DNA of 64,000 nt, taken from positions 2,232,001 to 2,296,000 of the forward strand of contig NZ_CP146091.1 in the NCBI RefSeq assembly GCF_037023145.1. The letters are read 5' to 3'. Below the pieces are notes generated by a model that saw nothing but the letters and a program-made list of their open reading frames with translations, had not been told where the DNA came from and did no database searches. The translations under genes were made by a program, and so were the position numbers. The stretch comes from Ralstonia sp. RRA (lineage in GTDB: Bacteria; Pseudomonadota; Gammaproteobacteria; Burkholderiales; Burkholderiaceae). Positions 56,707 to 64,000 of the stretch are shown here, in pieces. The stretch's first letter is position 1. Each line of letters opens with the position of its first letter.

Positions 56707-57177
56707 ATGACCGCCACGCACGACGCCCAGGCTAAGCTCAAGCAACTGGGCATCGAACTGCCCGCCGCCGGCGCCCCCGCCGCCGCCTACGTCATGGCCG
56801 CGCAGACCGGCAATCAGGTCTTCCTGTCCGGCCATATCGCCAAGAAGGACGGCAAGCCGTGGGTCGGCAAGCTGGGCGCCAACATGACCACCGAAGAAGG
56901 CAAGGCCGCCGCGCGCGCCATCGCCATCGACCTGATCGCCACGCTGAACACGCACCTGGGCGGCGACCTGAGCCGCGTCAAGCGCATCGTCAAGGTCATG
57001 AGCCTGGTCAACTCCACGCAGGAGTTCACCGAGCAGCACCTGGTGACCAATGGCGCATCGGAGCTGTTTGCCGACGTGTTTGGCGATGCCGGCAAGCACG
57101 CCCGCAGCGCCTTCGGCGTCGCGCAGATTCCGTTCGGCGCGTGCGTTGAAATCGAGCTGATCGCTGAAGTCGCTTAA
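56707..57177 (+). CDS. RidA family (enamine/imine deaminase) protein
   Basis: A 156-residue RidA/YjgF-type protein, of the longer subgroup that begins KLKQLGIELPAAGAPAAAYV. It has the conserved QVFLSGHIAKKDGKPWVGKL, LSRVKRIVKVMSLVNSTQEF and a C-terminal ARSAFGVAQIPFGACVEIEL with the substrate-binding arginine. RidA proteins hydrolyse reactive 2-aminoacrylate and related imines released by PLP enzymes acting on serine and threonine. It lies 44 bases after the EamA gene. Confidence 0.93.
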   Translation: MTATHDAQAKLKQLGIELPAAGAPAAAYVMAAQTGNQVFLSGHIAKKDGKPWVGKLGANMTTEEGKAAARAIAIDLIATLNTHLGGDLSRVKRIVKVMSLVNSTQEFTEQHLVTNGASELFADVFGDAGKHARSAFGVAQIPFGACVEIELIAEVA

Positions 57178-57250
57178 GCCTCCCATTTGCGACGCGCCAG
57201 CCCTGCAAGACGGGGGCGTTGCCTGCTATCCTTTTCGCTTTGCCCACCCA

Positions 57251-57277
57251 CGGCGCCCGCTCACGAGGTGGGCGCCG
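57251..57277. repeat. Perfect 8-bp inverted repeat before the aminotransferase gene
   Basis: CGGCGCCC and GGGCGCCG flank an 11-base loop, ending 19 bases before the ATG and next to its ribosome-binding AAGGAC. No T run follows, so attenuation or RNA stability control is possible. Confidence 0.7.
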
Positions 57278-57295
57278 CAACACAAGGACCACACC

Positions 57296-58486
57296 ATGGA
57301 CCACACCGCCTGTACCTTCTCCAACCGTGCTCAAAAGCTGACGAGCTCGGCGATCCGGGAAATCCTCAAGATCACTGAACGCCCTGAGGTCATTTCGTTT
57401 GCCGGCGGCCTGCCCGCCCCGGTCACCTTCCCGGTCGAAGCGATTCAGGCGGCGTGCGCCCGCATGTTTGCAGACAACCCGCAGGCCGCATTGCAATACG
57501 GCCCGACCGAGGGGCTGTCAGGGCTGCGTGAATGGATCGCCCAGCGTCATGGCACCACGGCCTCGCGCGTGCTGATCACGACGGGCTCGCAGCAGGGGCT
57601 GGATCTGCTGGGCAAGATCTTCATCGACCCGCAAAGCAAGGTGATGGTGGAAACGCCGAGCTACCTGGGTGCCCTGCAATCGTTCTCGCTGTTCGAACCG
57701 GCATATACGTCAGTGCCCAGCGATGACAAGGGCCTGCTGCCCGAAGCGCTTACGCCCGAGCTGACCTCTGGCGCGCGCTTCTTCTACACCATCCCGAACT
57801 TCCAGAATCCGACCGGCCGCCGTCTGCCGCTGGAGCGCCGCCAAGCCTTGGTGGCCCGCGCCAAGGAACTCGGCGTGCTACTGGTGGAAGACGATCCGTA
57901 CGGCGAGCTGAGCTACACCGGCGACCAACTGCCCTCGCTGCGCTCGCTCAATCCGGAGGGCGTGGTCTACATGGGTTCGTTCTCGAAGATCCTGGCACCG
58001 GGCATGCGCCTGGGCTACATCATTGCGCCCGAGCACATCCACTTCAAACTCGTGCAGGCCAAGCAGGCTGCCGACCTGCACACGCCCACCTTCACGCAAC
58101 GCGTGGCGTATGAGGTACTGAAGACGGGCCTGCTCGACACGCATATCCCGAGCATCCGAGACCTGTACGGCAAGCAGTGCGAGGCGATGCTCGATTCGCT
58201 CAAGCGCCACATGCCAGCTGGCGTGCACTGGAACCGTCCGGAAGGTGGCATGTTCATCTGGGTGGAAGTGCCGGAAGGCATCGATACGATGGCGCTGCTG
58301 GAGAAGGCCGTCGCGCGCAACGTGGCGTTCGTGCCGGGCGCGCCGTTCTACGCCAATGCGCCGCGCCGCAATACCCTGCGCCTGGCGTTTGTGACGGTAG
58401 CGCCAGAACGCATTGAACAAGGCATTGCCGTGCTGGGTGAATTGATGCGCGCAGAAATCGCGGCAGTCACACCCAAGGCCGCCTAA
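57296..58486 (+). CDS. PLP-dependent aminotransferase (2-aminoadipate/LysN type)
   Basis: A 396-residue class I aminotransferase of the family related to MocR C-terminal domains. Visible are VISFAGGLPAPVTFPVEAIQ, LQYGPTEGLSGLREWIAQRH, IPNFQNPTGRRLPLERRQAL, and the PLP lysine in GSFSKILAPGMRLGYI. Relatives act on 2-aminoadipate, aromatic or branched-chain amino acids; the substrate is not fixed by sequence. It lies 118 bases after the ridA-type gene on the same strand. Confidence 0.9.
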   Translation: MDHTACTFSNRAQKLTSSAIREILKITERPEVISFAGGLPAPVTFPVEAIQAACARMFADNPQAALQYGPTEGLSGLREWIAQRHGTTASRVLITTGSQQGLDLLGKIFIDPQSKVMVETPSYLGALQSFSLFEPAYTSVPSDDKGLLPEALTPELTSGARFFYTIPNFQNPTGRRLPLERRQALVARAKELGVLLVEDDPYGELSYTGDQLPSLRSLNPEGVVYMGSFSKILAPGMRLGYIIAPEHIHFKLVQAKQAADLHTPTFTQRVAYEVLKTGLLDTHIPSIRDLYGKQCEAMLDSLKRHMPAGVHWNRPEGGMFIWVEVPEGIDTMALLEKAVARNVAFVPGAPFYANAPRRNTLRLAFVTVAPERIEQGIAVLGELMRAEIAAVTPKAA

Positions 58487-58531
58487 ATTACGTAACTACA
58501 CTCACTCATCCATAGAAAGGAGCCGTCGTCG

Positions 58532-59173
58532 ATGCTGCGGATCTGGGGAAGACTCTCTTCGGTCAACGTGCAGAAAGTGGTCTGGTGCGCGCGCGAGCTG
58601 TCGCTGGACCATGAGCGCATCGACGTCGGCGGCGCCTTCGGGGGCGTCGACACGCCGGAATTCAAGGCGATGAACCCGAACGGCATGATCCCCGTCATCG
58701 AAGACGGCCTGAACGATTCCAGCGATGAGCGCTTCGTCCTGTGGGAGTCCAACGCCATCGTGCGTTATCTCTCCGCACGCTACGGCCCGGGCAATCTGTA
58801 CCCGCTCGAACTGCACGAGCGCGCAGATGCCGACCGCTGGATGGACTGGCAGACCACCTCATTCAGCCCATCGATGGTGGATGCCTTCCTGCAGCTCGTA
58901 CGTACGCCGGAAGACCAGCGCGACGCCACCCGCATCGAGCGCTCGCGCCAGGCCGCCGAGCGCACCACGGCCATCCTCGACGCAGTGCTCGCCAAGCAGC
59001 CCTACGTGGCCGGCCAGCGCTTCACCATGGCGGACATCGTCTGCGGTTGCGCCGCGCACCGCTGGTTCGGGCTGCCGATCGAGCGCCCGTCCCGGCCGCA
59101 TCTGGAGCGCTGGATGACGGAGCTGCGCGATCGGCGTGCAGCGCAGGAAGTGCTGGCGTTGCCGGTGGTCTGA
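58532..59173 (+). CDS. Glutathione S-transferase
   Basis: A 213-residue soluble GST. The N-terminal thioredoxin fold starts MLRIWGRLSSVNVQKVVWCA, with the conserved NPNGMIPVIED and the ESNAIVRYL turn that holds glutathione. The helical domain runs from about residue 95 to the end. The active residue is probably the Ser in LSSVNVQK. AAAGGAG lies just upstream of the ATG. The substrate is unknown. A terminator follows. Confidence 0.92.
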   Translation: MLRIWGRLSSVNVQKVVWCARELSLDHERIDVGGAFGGVDTPEFKAMNPNGMIPVIEDGLNDSSDERFVLWESNAIVRYLSARYGPGNLYPLELHERADADRWMDWQTTSFSPSMVDAFLQLVRTPEDQRDATRIERSRQAAERTTAILDAVLAKQPYVAGQRFTMADIVCGCAAHRWFGLPIERPSRPHLERWMTELRDRRAAQEVLALPVV

Positions 59174-59206
59174 GCAACCGCCCGCCCCAACTGCGGTAGC
59201 ATCACC

Positions 59207-59246
59207 AACCGCGCACGGCCTTCAACGCCTGCGCGGTTTTTTGTTT
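59207..59246 (+). terminator. Terminator after the GST gene
   Basis: AACCGCGC (59,207-59,214) pairs with GCGCGGTT (59,231-59,238) over a 16-base loop, followed by TTTTTTGTTTT. Confidence 0.75.
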
Positions 59247-59264
59247 TCACCGAGGGAAACCCGG

Positions 59265-60551
59265 ATGCGATTCCACCGACTTTCCACCCCCGTCGCCACG
59301 ATCCTGTGGGGCGTGCTGTATCTGGTTGCCGCCATCGTGTCGCACCGCCTGAACGGGCCGGTGGACATGACGGGCTATATCTGGCTGCCGGCGGGCGCGA
59401 CCATGGCGGCCTTCATGCTGCGGCCGTACCGCGAATGGCCAGGGTTGGGTGCCGCCTTTGCCGTGGCACAGCTGGCACTGGCCGCCATCGAGCACACCAA
59501 TCCGGCGCACGCGATGCTCTTCGCGCTGGACGAGGTCGGCAGTTCGGCATTGGCCGTGGCGCTGATCCGGCTGATGGGCGTGCCGCTGGAGGGGTTGTAC
59601 TTCCTGCGCGCAATGCTGACAGCGGGGGCAATCAGTGGCATTGTCGGCGCGCTGTTCGGGGCGGCATGGTTTGCGTGGTCACAGGGCGGCTCGTTCGGAC
59701 ACGTCTTCCGGGTCTGGGGCGCATCGGATTTCCTGGGCGTGCTGATTGTCACGCCGGTGCTGGCGGCCTGGTCGCGCTTTCGCGCATTCCGCTCGGGGGG
59801 GACCGATCGTACCGACTTCCTGCTTGGCCTGGCGGCCTTCATCGCGCTGGCCGTGTCGTCTTACGTGGTATTCGACGGCAACAGCGCGGACAAATTTGGC
59901 GACGGCATTGGTTTTGCGCTGACCTACGTCCCGCTGTTCTTTGCTGTGGTGGTCGCCCTGCTGTGGGGCGGGCGCGGCGGCTCGGTGGCGGTGCTGCTGC
60001 TGGCGTTGGTGGCGCTCACGCAAACAGCCGAAGGCGATGGCCCGTTTGCGGTGCTCGACCGCCACTACGGCCAATCGCTGCTGGAAACACAGCTGTACCT
60101 GGGCGTTGCCGCACTGCTGGTGCTGCTGGTGAGCGCACTCAAGACCACCCGCGAGCAACTGCACGAGCAAAGCGCGCACTGGCAGAACCGCGTGGAGCTT
60201 GCACTGGCCGCGTCCAGCCAGCTCGTCTACACCATCGACCCAGCCAGCGGCCGCATCGACTGGGGCGGCGACGTGACACTGGCCTTCGGGCATGACGCGC
60301 AAACCATGGCTTCGGTCTCCACCGTGCTGCAGCTCGTGCATCCGGACGACCGCGCCGGCTTGAGCGCCCGTTGGCTGGGCACGCCGGTATTCAACGATGA
60401 GGCTGTCCCGCCCGCACGCCGGCAAACGCTGCGCCTGACCGCACGCGATGGCACGGTACATACGGTGGTCGATACCGGCGGGCCCCTGACGGACGCCGTT
60501 GGCAATACGGCACTGGTGGCCGGTACTTGGTCGGTCGAGACTGCACTGTGA
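59265..60551 (+). CDS. MASE1-domain protein with C-terminal PAS, no visible output domain
   Basis: A 428-residue protein. About residues 10-300 are a MASE1 integral-membrane sensory domain of eight or so helices (WGVLYLVAAIVSHRLNGPVD, VDMTGYIWLPAGATMAAFML). A coiled linker (TTREQLHEQSAHWQNRVELA) and a PAS domain (VYTIDPASGRIDWGGDVTLA to the end) follow. MASE1 proteins normally end in a GGDEF, EAL or histidine-kinase domain; this one stops after the PAS. The next gene overlaps its stop at GTGA. Confidence 0.85.
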   Translation: MRFHRLSTPVATILWGVLYLVAAIVSHRLNGPVDMTGYIWLPAGATMAAFMLRPYREWPGLGAAFAVAQLALAAIEHTNPAHAMLFALDEVGSSALAVALIRLMGVPLEGLYFLRAMLTAGAISGIVGALFGAAWFAWSQGGSFGHVFRVWGASDFLGVLIVTPVLAAWSRFRAFRSGGTDRTDFLLGLAAFIALAVSSYVVFDGNSADKFGDGIGFALTYVPLFFAVVVALLWGGRGGSVAVLLLALVALTQTAEGDGPFAVLDRHYGQSLLETQLYLGVAALLVLLVSALKTTREQLHEQSAHWQNRVELALAASSQLVYTIDPASGRIDWGGDVTLAFGHDAQTMASVSTVLQLVHPDDRAGLSARWLGTPVFNDEAVPPARRQTLRLTARDGTVHTVVDTGGPLTDAVGNTALVAGTWSVETAL

Positions 60552-61372
60552 CCACGCCGGCGCCCGGCAGCACGGCTGTGCTGCTGATCCATGGCCTAGG
60601 CGGTACGTCCTACGATCTGGGCGTGCTGCAGAAAGCGCTGCGCAATGCCGGCGCGGTGGCGCTCGCCCCCACCCTGCCCGGCCACGGCACACGCCCGGAA
60701 GATCTGCTCACCACGCACGCCGAGGCATGGCTCGACGCGCTCACGCAAACGTACAACCAGTTGCTTACCGAGCACGACATCGTGCATATCGCCGGCATGT
60801 GCATGGGTTCGCTACTGGCATTGGTGCTGGCGCATCGTGTACGGCACGGCGTGAATCGCCCGCAAGACAGGCTGGCGCTGCTGGCGACGCCTATGTACAT
60901 CGATGGCTGGTCAACACCCTGGTATCGGGAATTGCGCCACGCGGTGTACCGGGTTCCGGGCATGGCCGCGCGCATGCGCGTGGAAGAGGATGAGCCGTTC
61001 GGCATCAAGAACCCGCTGTTGCGGCGGATCATCAAGGCCAAGCTCGCGCGCGGCGACAGCTTCCACTATCCGTGGGTGCCGCTCACGTGCATTCGCGAAG
61101 TCGATCGGCTGCGCGCCAAGGCGCATGCCGCCATGCGCGCCACCCCCTGCGAGACGCTGATCATCCACGCCCGCGAGGATGAGCTGACCAGCCTGCGCTC
61201 GGCCGAAACGCTGCAAGCCACACTGCCGCGCGCCCGCACCGTAGTGCTGGAAAACAGCTATCACATGATCTGCGTAGACAACGACCGCGATCAGGTCGCG
61301 GCCGAGTTGCTGGGCTTCTTCGGGTTCGACCCGGCGGCAGCCAAGCGCAAGGGCCCGGCCGCCGCGGATTGA
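60548..61372 (+). CDS. Alpha/beta hydrolase with cysteine at the nucleophile position
   Basis: A 274-residue hydrolase. The oxyanion region is VLLIHGLGGTSYDLG; the nucleophile elbow reads HIAGMCMGSLLAL, so Cys85 stands where most hydrolases have serine; the acid is in IIHAREDELTSLRS and the histidine in ENSYHMICVDNDRD. GTG 60,548 overlaps the stop of the MASE1-PAS gene (GTGA), and a TTG seven codons earlier (60,527) is an alternative start. The lipase-like shape suggests an esterase or acyl-transfer role; the substrate is unknown. Confidence 0.87.
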   Translation: MTTPAPGSTAVLLIHGLGGTSYDLGVLQKALRNAGAVALAPTLPGHGTRPEDLLTTHAEAWLDALTQTYNQLLTEHDIVHIAGMCMGSLLALVLAHRVRHGVNRPQDRLALLATPMYIDGWSTPWYRELRHAVYRVPGMAARMRVEEDEPFGIKNPLLRRIIKAKLARGDSFHYPWVPLTCIREVDRLRAKAHAAMRATPCETLIIHAREDELTSLRSAETLQATLPRARTVVLENSYHMICVDNDRDQVAAELLGFFGFDPAAAKRKGPAAAD

Positions 61373-61381
61373 GCGAGTCGA

Positions 61382-64000
61382 TCAGGCGGCGGGCCCAGCC
61401 GTCTCATGCTCGTGCGCCGCATCCAGCCGGCGCTGGCGCTCGCTGCCCTTGAACACGCGCCGCACCATCACAAAGAACACCGGCACCAGGAACACCGCAA
61501 GCACCGTCGCCGTGATGATGCCGCCCAGCACACCCGTACCGATCGCGCGCTGGCTGGCGGATGCCGCCCCCGTTGCAATCGCCAGCGGCACCACGCCGAA
61601 GGCAAACGCCAGCGAGGTCATCACGATCGGCCGGAAGCGCAGGCGTGCCGCCTCCAGCGTGGCCTCGATCAGGCCCATGCCCTGCGCGACCAGGTCCTTG
61701 GCGACTTCGATGATCAGGATCGCGTTCTTGGCCGACAGGCCGATCGTGGCGATCAAGCCGACCTTGAAGTAGATGTCGTTGGGCAGGAAACGCAGCGTGG
61801 CACCCAGCAGCGCACCAAACACCCCCAGCGGCACCACCAGCATCACCGCCAGCGGAATCGACCAGCTTTCATACAACGCCGCCAGACACAGGAACACCAC
61901 CAGGATCGACAGCGCAAACAGCGCCGGCGCCTGCGCTCCCGATAGCCGCTCTTCGAACGATTGACCGGTCCACTCATAGCCAAAGCCGTCGGGCAGATCA
62001 CGCACGATGGATTCCATGGCCGCCATGGCCTCACCCGAACTGTGGCCGGGCGCAGGTGAGCCGCTGATCGACATGGCAGGGAAACCGTTGTAGCGGTCCA
62101 GCTTGAGCGGCCCGACAATCCACTGTGCCTTGGTAAAGGCGGACAGTGGCACCATCGCACCTGTTGCATTGCGTACGTGCATGCGGCCAAGCTGCTCGAC
62201 CGACACACGCTGCCGGCCATCGGCCTGCACGATCACGCGGCGCACCTGGTTGCGGTAGACGAAATCGCCCGCATAGTCAGAGCCGAACATCACGGCCAGC
62301 GTGCGGTTGATGTCCTCAATCGACACACCCATCGACAGCGCTTTCTTGCGGTCCACATCGATCAGGATCTGCTGGGCATCGCCCTGGCCGGCAAAGGTCA
62401 CGTCCGACAGCGCCGGATGCTTGGCGGCCGCGGCCAGTACGTGATCACGCGCTTGCGCCAGGCGCTCATAGCCGGCGCCGCCACGGTCCTGCAGACGCAG
62501 GTCGAAGCCGGGCTTGCTGCCCAACTCCGGCAGCGCGGGCGAGTTCATCGCCATGACCATCGCGCCCTTGATCTTGCCGAACGCCGCATTGGCGCGGGCG
62601 ACCACCGCATCGACGTGCTGGTCGTCACCCTTGCGGTGCTTCCACTCCTTGAGCGTGAGGAACAGCATGGCCGCGTTCTGCCCGTTGCCATACAGGCTAA
62701 AGCCTGTGATGGCCAGCGTGGACGCAACAGCCGGCTCCTTGGTCATGAAGTACTGCTCGGCCTCACGCACCACGTCGAGCGTCTGTGCCTGCGTGGCCCC
62801 CGTGGGCAGCATCACGACGGTCATGAACTCGCCCGTGTCTTCTTCCGGCAAGAAGGCGGTCGGCAAGCGCATGAACAGCAGCACCACCACGCCGATGATC
62901 GCGCCATAGACAATCAGCGCGCGGCCGGTACGCGTCAGCAGCTTGGCGACACCGCCCTGGTAGCGCGCAGTCAATCGCGCAAAACCGCGGTTGAACGCGC
63001 CGAAGAAGCCCTTGCGCTCGGTGCTATGCCCAGGCTCCACCGGCTTGAGCAACGTCGCGCACAAGGCCGGTGTCAACGTCAGCGCCAGGAAGGCCGAGAA
63101 CACCATCGACACCGCCAGCGACAGCGAGAACTGCCGATAGATGTTGCCCACCGCGCCGCCAAAGAACGCCATTGGCACGAACACCGCCGTCAGCACCAGC
63201 GAGATGCCGACGATGGCCCCGCTGATCTGCCGCATGGCCTTGGCCGTTGCCTCGCGCGGCGAGAGCCCTTCTTCGTGCATCACGCGCTCGACATTCTCCA
63301 CCACCACGATGGCATCGTCGACGAGGATACCGATGGCCAGCACGAGGCCGAACAGCGTCAGCACGTTGATGGAGAAGCCCATCGGCAACATCACCGCAAA
63401 CGTGCCCAGCAATGCAATCGGCACCACCAGCGTGGGGATGAGCGTCGCACGCAGGTTCTGCATGAACAGCATCATCACCAGGAACACCAGCACCACAGCT
63501 TCCAGCAGCGTCTTGACCACCTGCTCGATGGCGATGCCGACAAAGCGCGAGCTGTCGTACGCCACTTCGTAGCGCACACCCGGCGGGAAATGTGCCTGCG
63601 CCTCGTCCAGCACCGCGCGCACGCGCTTGGCCACACCCACGGCGTTGGCGCCCGGCGCAAGCTTGATGCCGATGGTCGTGGCCGGCTTGCCGTTCATGCG
63701 CGAGAGGTAGAGGTAATCGCTGCCGCCCAGCTCTACGCGCGCCACGTCGCGCAGCAGCACCATGCGGCCCTGTGCGTCCGCTCGCAGCGGGATCTGACCG
63801 AATGCCTCGGGCGTGGTCAGCCCATCGTCACCCGTGATGCTGGCGTTGATGGGCGCACTGCGCGGCACGGCACTGCTGCCGATCTCACCCACGGTGATGC
63901 GCGCGTTGTAGCGGCGCACGGCATCGCTCAAGTCACCGGCGGTGAGGCCGAGCGCGGTGAGCTTGTCCGCATCGGGCCAGATGCGCATGGCGTATTCCGC
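61382..64000 (-). CDS. RND efflux pump inner-membrane transporter (HAE1 family), C-terminal part
   Basis: At least 872 codons are inside the window; the N-terminus lies beyond the right edge. The frame enters reading EYAMRIWPDADKLTALGLTA, the early periplasmic part of AcrB/MexB proteins. Later come GIKLAPGANAVGVAKRVRAV, the proton-relay helix with LVLAIGILVDDAIVVVENVE (two Asp), TLTPALCATLLKP, and the C-terminal NDIYFKVGLIATIGLSAKNA. The protein uses the proton gradient to drive drugs through a tripartite pump; the adaptor and outer-membrane genes are presumably outside. Confidence 0.96.
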   Translation of the reverse strand, partial: AEYAMRIWPDADKLTALGLTAGDLSDAVRRYNARITVGEIGSSAVPRSAPINASITGDDGLTTPEAFGQIPLRADAQGRMVLLRDVARVELGGSDYLYLSRMNGKPATTIGIKLAPGANAVGVAKRVRAVLDEAQAHFPPGVRYEVAYDSSRFVGIAIEQVVKTLLEAVVLVFLVMMLFMQNLRATLIPTLVVPIALLGTFAVMLPMGFSINVLTLFGLVLAIGILVDDAIVVVENVERVMHEEGLSPREATAKAMRQISGAIVGISLVLTAVFVPMAFFGGAVGNIYRQFSLSLAVSMVFSAFLALTLTPALCATLLKPVEPGHSTERKGFFGAFNRGFARLTARYQGGVAKLLTRTGRALIVYGAIIGVVVLLFMRLPTAFLPEEDTGEFMTVVMLPTGATQAQTLDVVREAEQYFMTKEPAVASTLAITGFSLYGNGQNAAMLFLTLKEWKHRKGDDQHVDAVVARANAAFGKIKGAMVMAMNSPALPELGSKPGFDLRLQDRGGAGYERLAQARDHVLAAAAKHPALSDVTFAGQGDAQQILIDVDRKKALSMGVSIEDINRTLAVMFGSDYAGDFVYRNQVRRVIVQADGRQRVSVEQLGRMHVRNATGAMVPLSAFTKAQWIVGPLKLDRYNGFPAMSISGSPAPGHSSGEAMAAMESIVRDLPDGFGYEWTGQSFEERLSGAQAPALFALSILVVFLCLAALYESWSIPLAVMLVVPLGVFGALLGATLRFLPNDIYFKVGLIATIGLSAKNAILIIEVAKDLVAQGMGLIEATLEAARLRFRPIVMTSLAFAFGVVPLAIATGAASASQRAIGTGVLGGIITATVLAVFLVPVFFVMVRRVFKGSERQRRLDAAHEHETAGPAA

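Overview
The window is high-GC chromosomal DNA from a betaproteobacterium, most likely Ralstonia or a close Burkholderiaceae relative. This rests on gene content and protein character: an intracellular PHB depolymerase with Cys183, a Gcr-type 'site-specific recombinase' protein, betaproteobacterial RsxB, and a RutE-type nitroreductase. Gene density is high. I see no rRNA, tRNA, CRISPR array, insertion sequence or prophage. Most of the window reads as core genome with small accessory modules between operons.

Layout. 1-5,060: the start of a 2-hydroxyacid dehydrogenase, a NhaD-like antiporter, a LUD-domain (LutC-like) protein, nicotinate phosphoribosyltransferase, and prfB with its programmed +1 frameshift. 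5,079-8,412: an SDR reductase, lysS and a glycine-zipper envelope protein. 8,493-14,541 (minus strand): a complete isc operon, iscR-iscS-iscU-iscA-(DUF3565)-hscB-hscA-fdx-iscX, with an IscR type-1-like operator on its promoter. 14,968-20,633: a ribose-type ABC operon, rbsB-rbsA-rbsC-rbsR-rbsK, with a palindromic LacI-type operator upstream. 20,643-31,067: the Gcr-type membrane protein, uvrB, an aromatic/aspartate aminotransferase, PHB depolymerase, a TetR regulator, RsxB, endonuclease III and a RutE-like reductase.

31,068-43,703: an AT-rich, inverted-repeat-rich leader before an S10 carboxypeptidase lipoprotein; an EamA transporter; DUF1841; two small cytochromes c; a MoxR-GNAT-SMR-VWA group; an NTF2-like protein; a spermidine-synthase-like protein with a TPR membrane protein; an ArsR regulator followed by a SRPBCC-GST fusion; and DUF1993. 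44,113-51,352 is the most accessory part: a thioesterase, an Lrp regulator divergent from a cysteine desulfurase fused to a DUF442/rhodanese-like domain, a large lipoprotein divergent from a LuxR-HTH/alpha-beta hydrolase fusion, and a deoxyinosine glycosylase. 51,363-64,000: htpG; a MocR regulator divergent from AlaX-EamA-RidA-aminotransferase-GST; a MASE1-PAS protein coupled to a hydrolase with cysteine at the nucleophile position; and an RND efflux pump that runs off the right edge.

How the genes work together. The isc operon makes and inserts Fe-S clusters, and clients visible here include RsxB, endonuclease III and IscR itself. The rbs operon imports and phosphorylates ribose under its own repressor. 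The MocR/AlaX/EamA/RidA stretch could be a defence against serine-derived damage (mischarged tRNA-Ala and 2-aminoacrylate); this is an inference from gene order and known family chemistry. The fusion proteins (SRPBCC-GST, desulfurase-DUF442, LuxR-hydrolase) and the output-less MASE1-PAS/Cys-hydrolase pair are the most promising candidates for undescribed functions.
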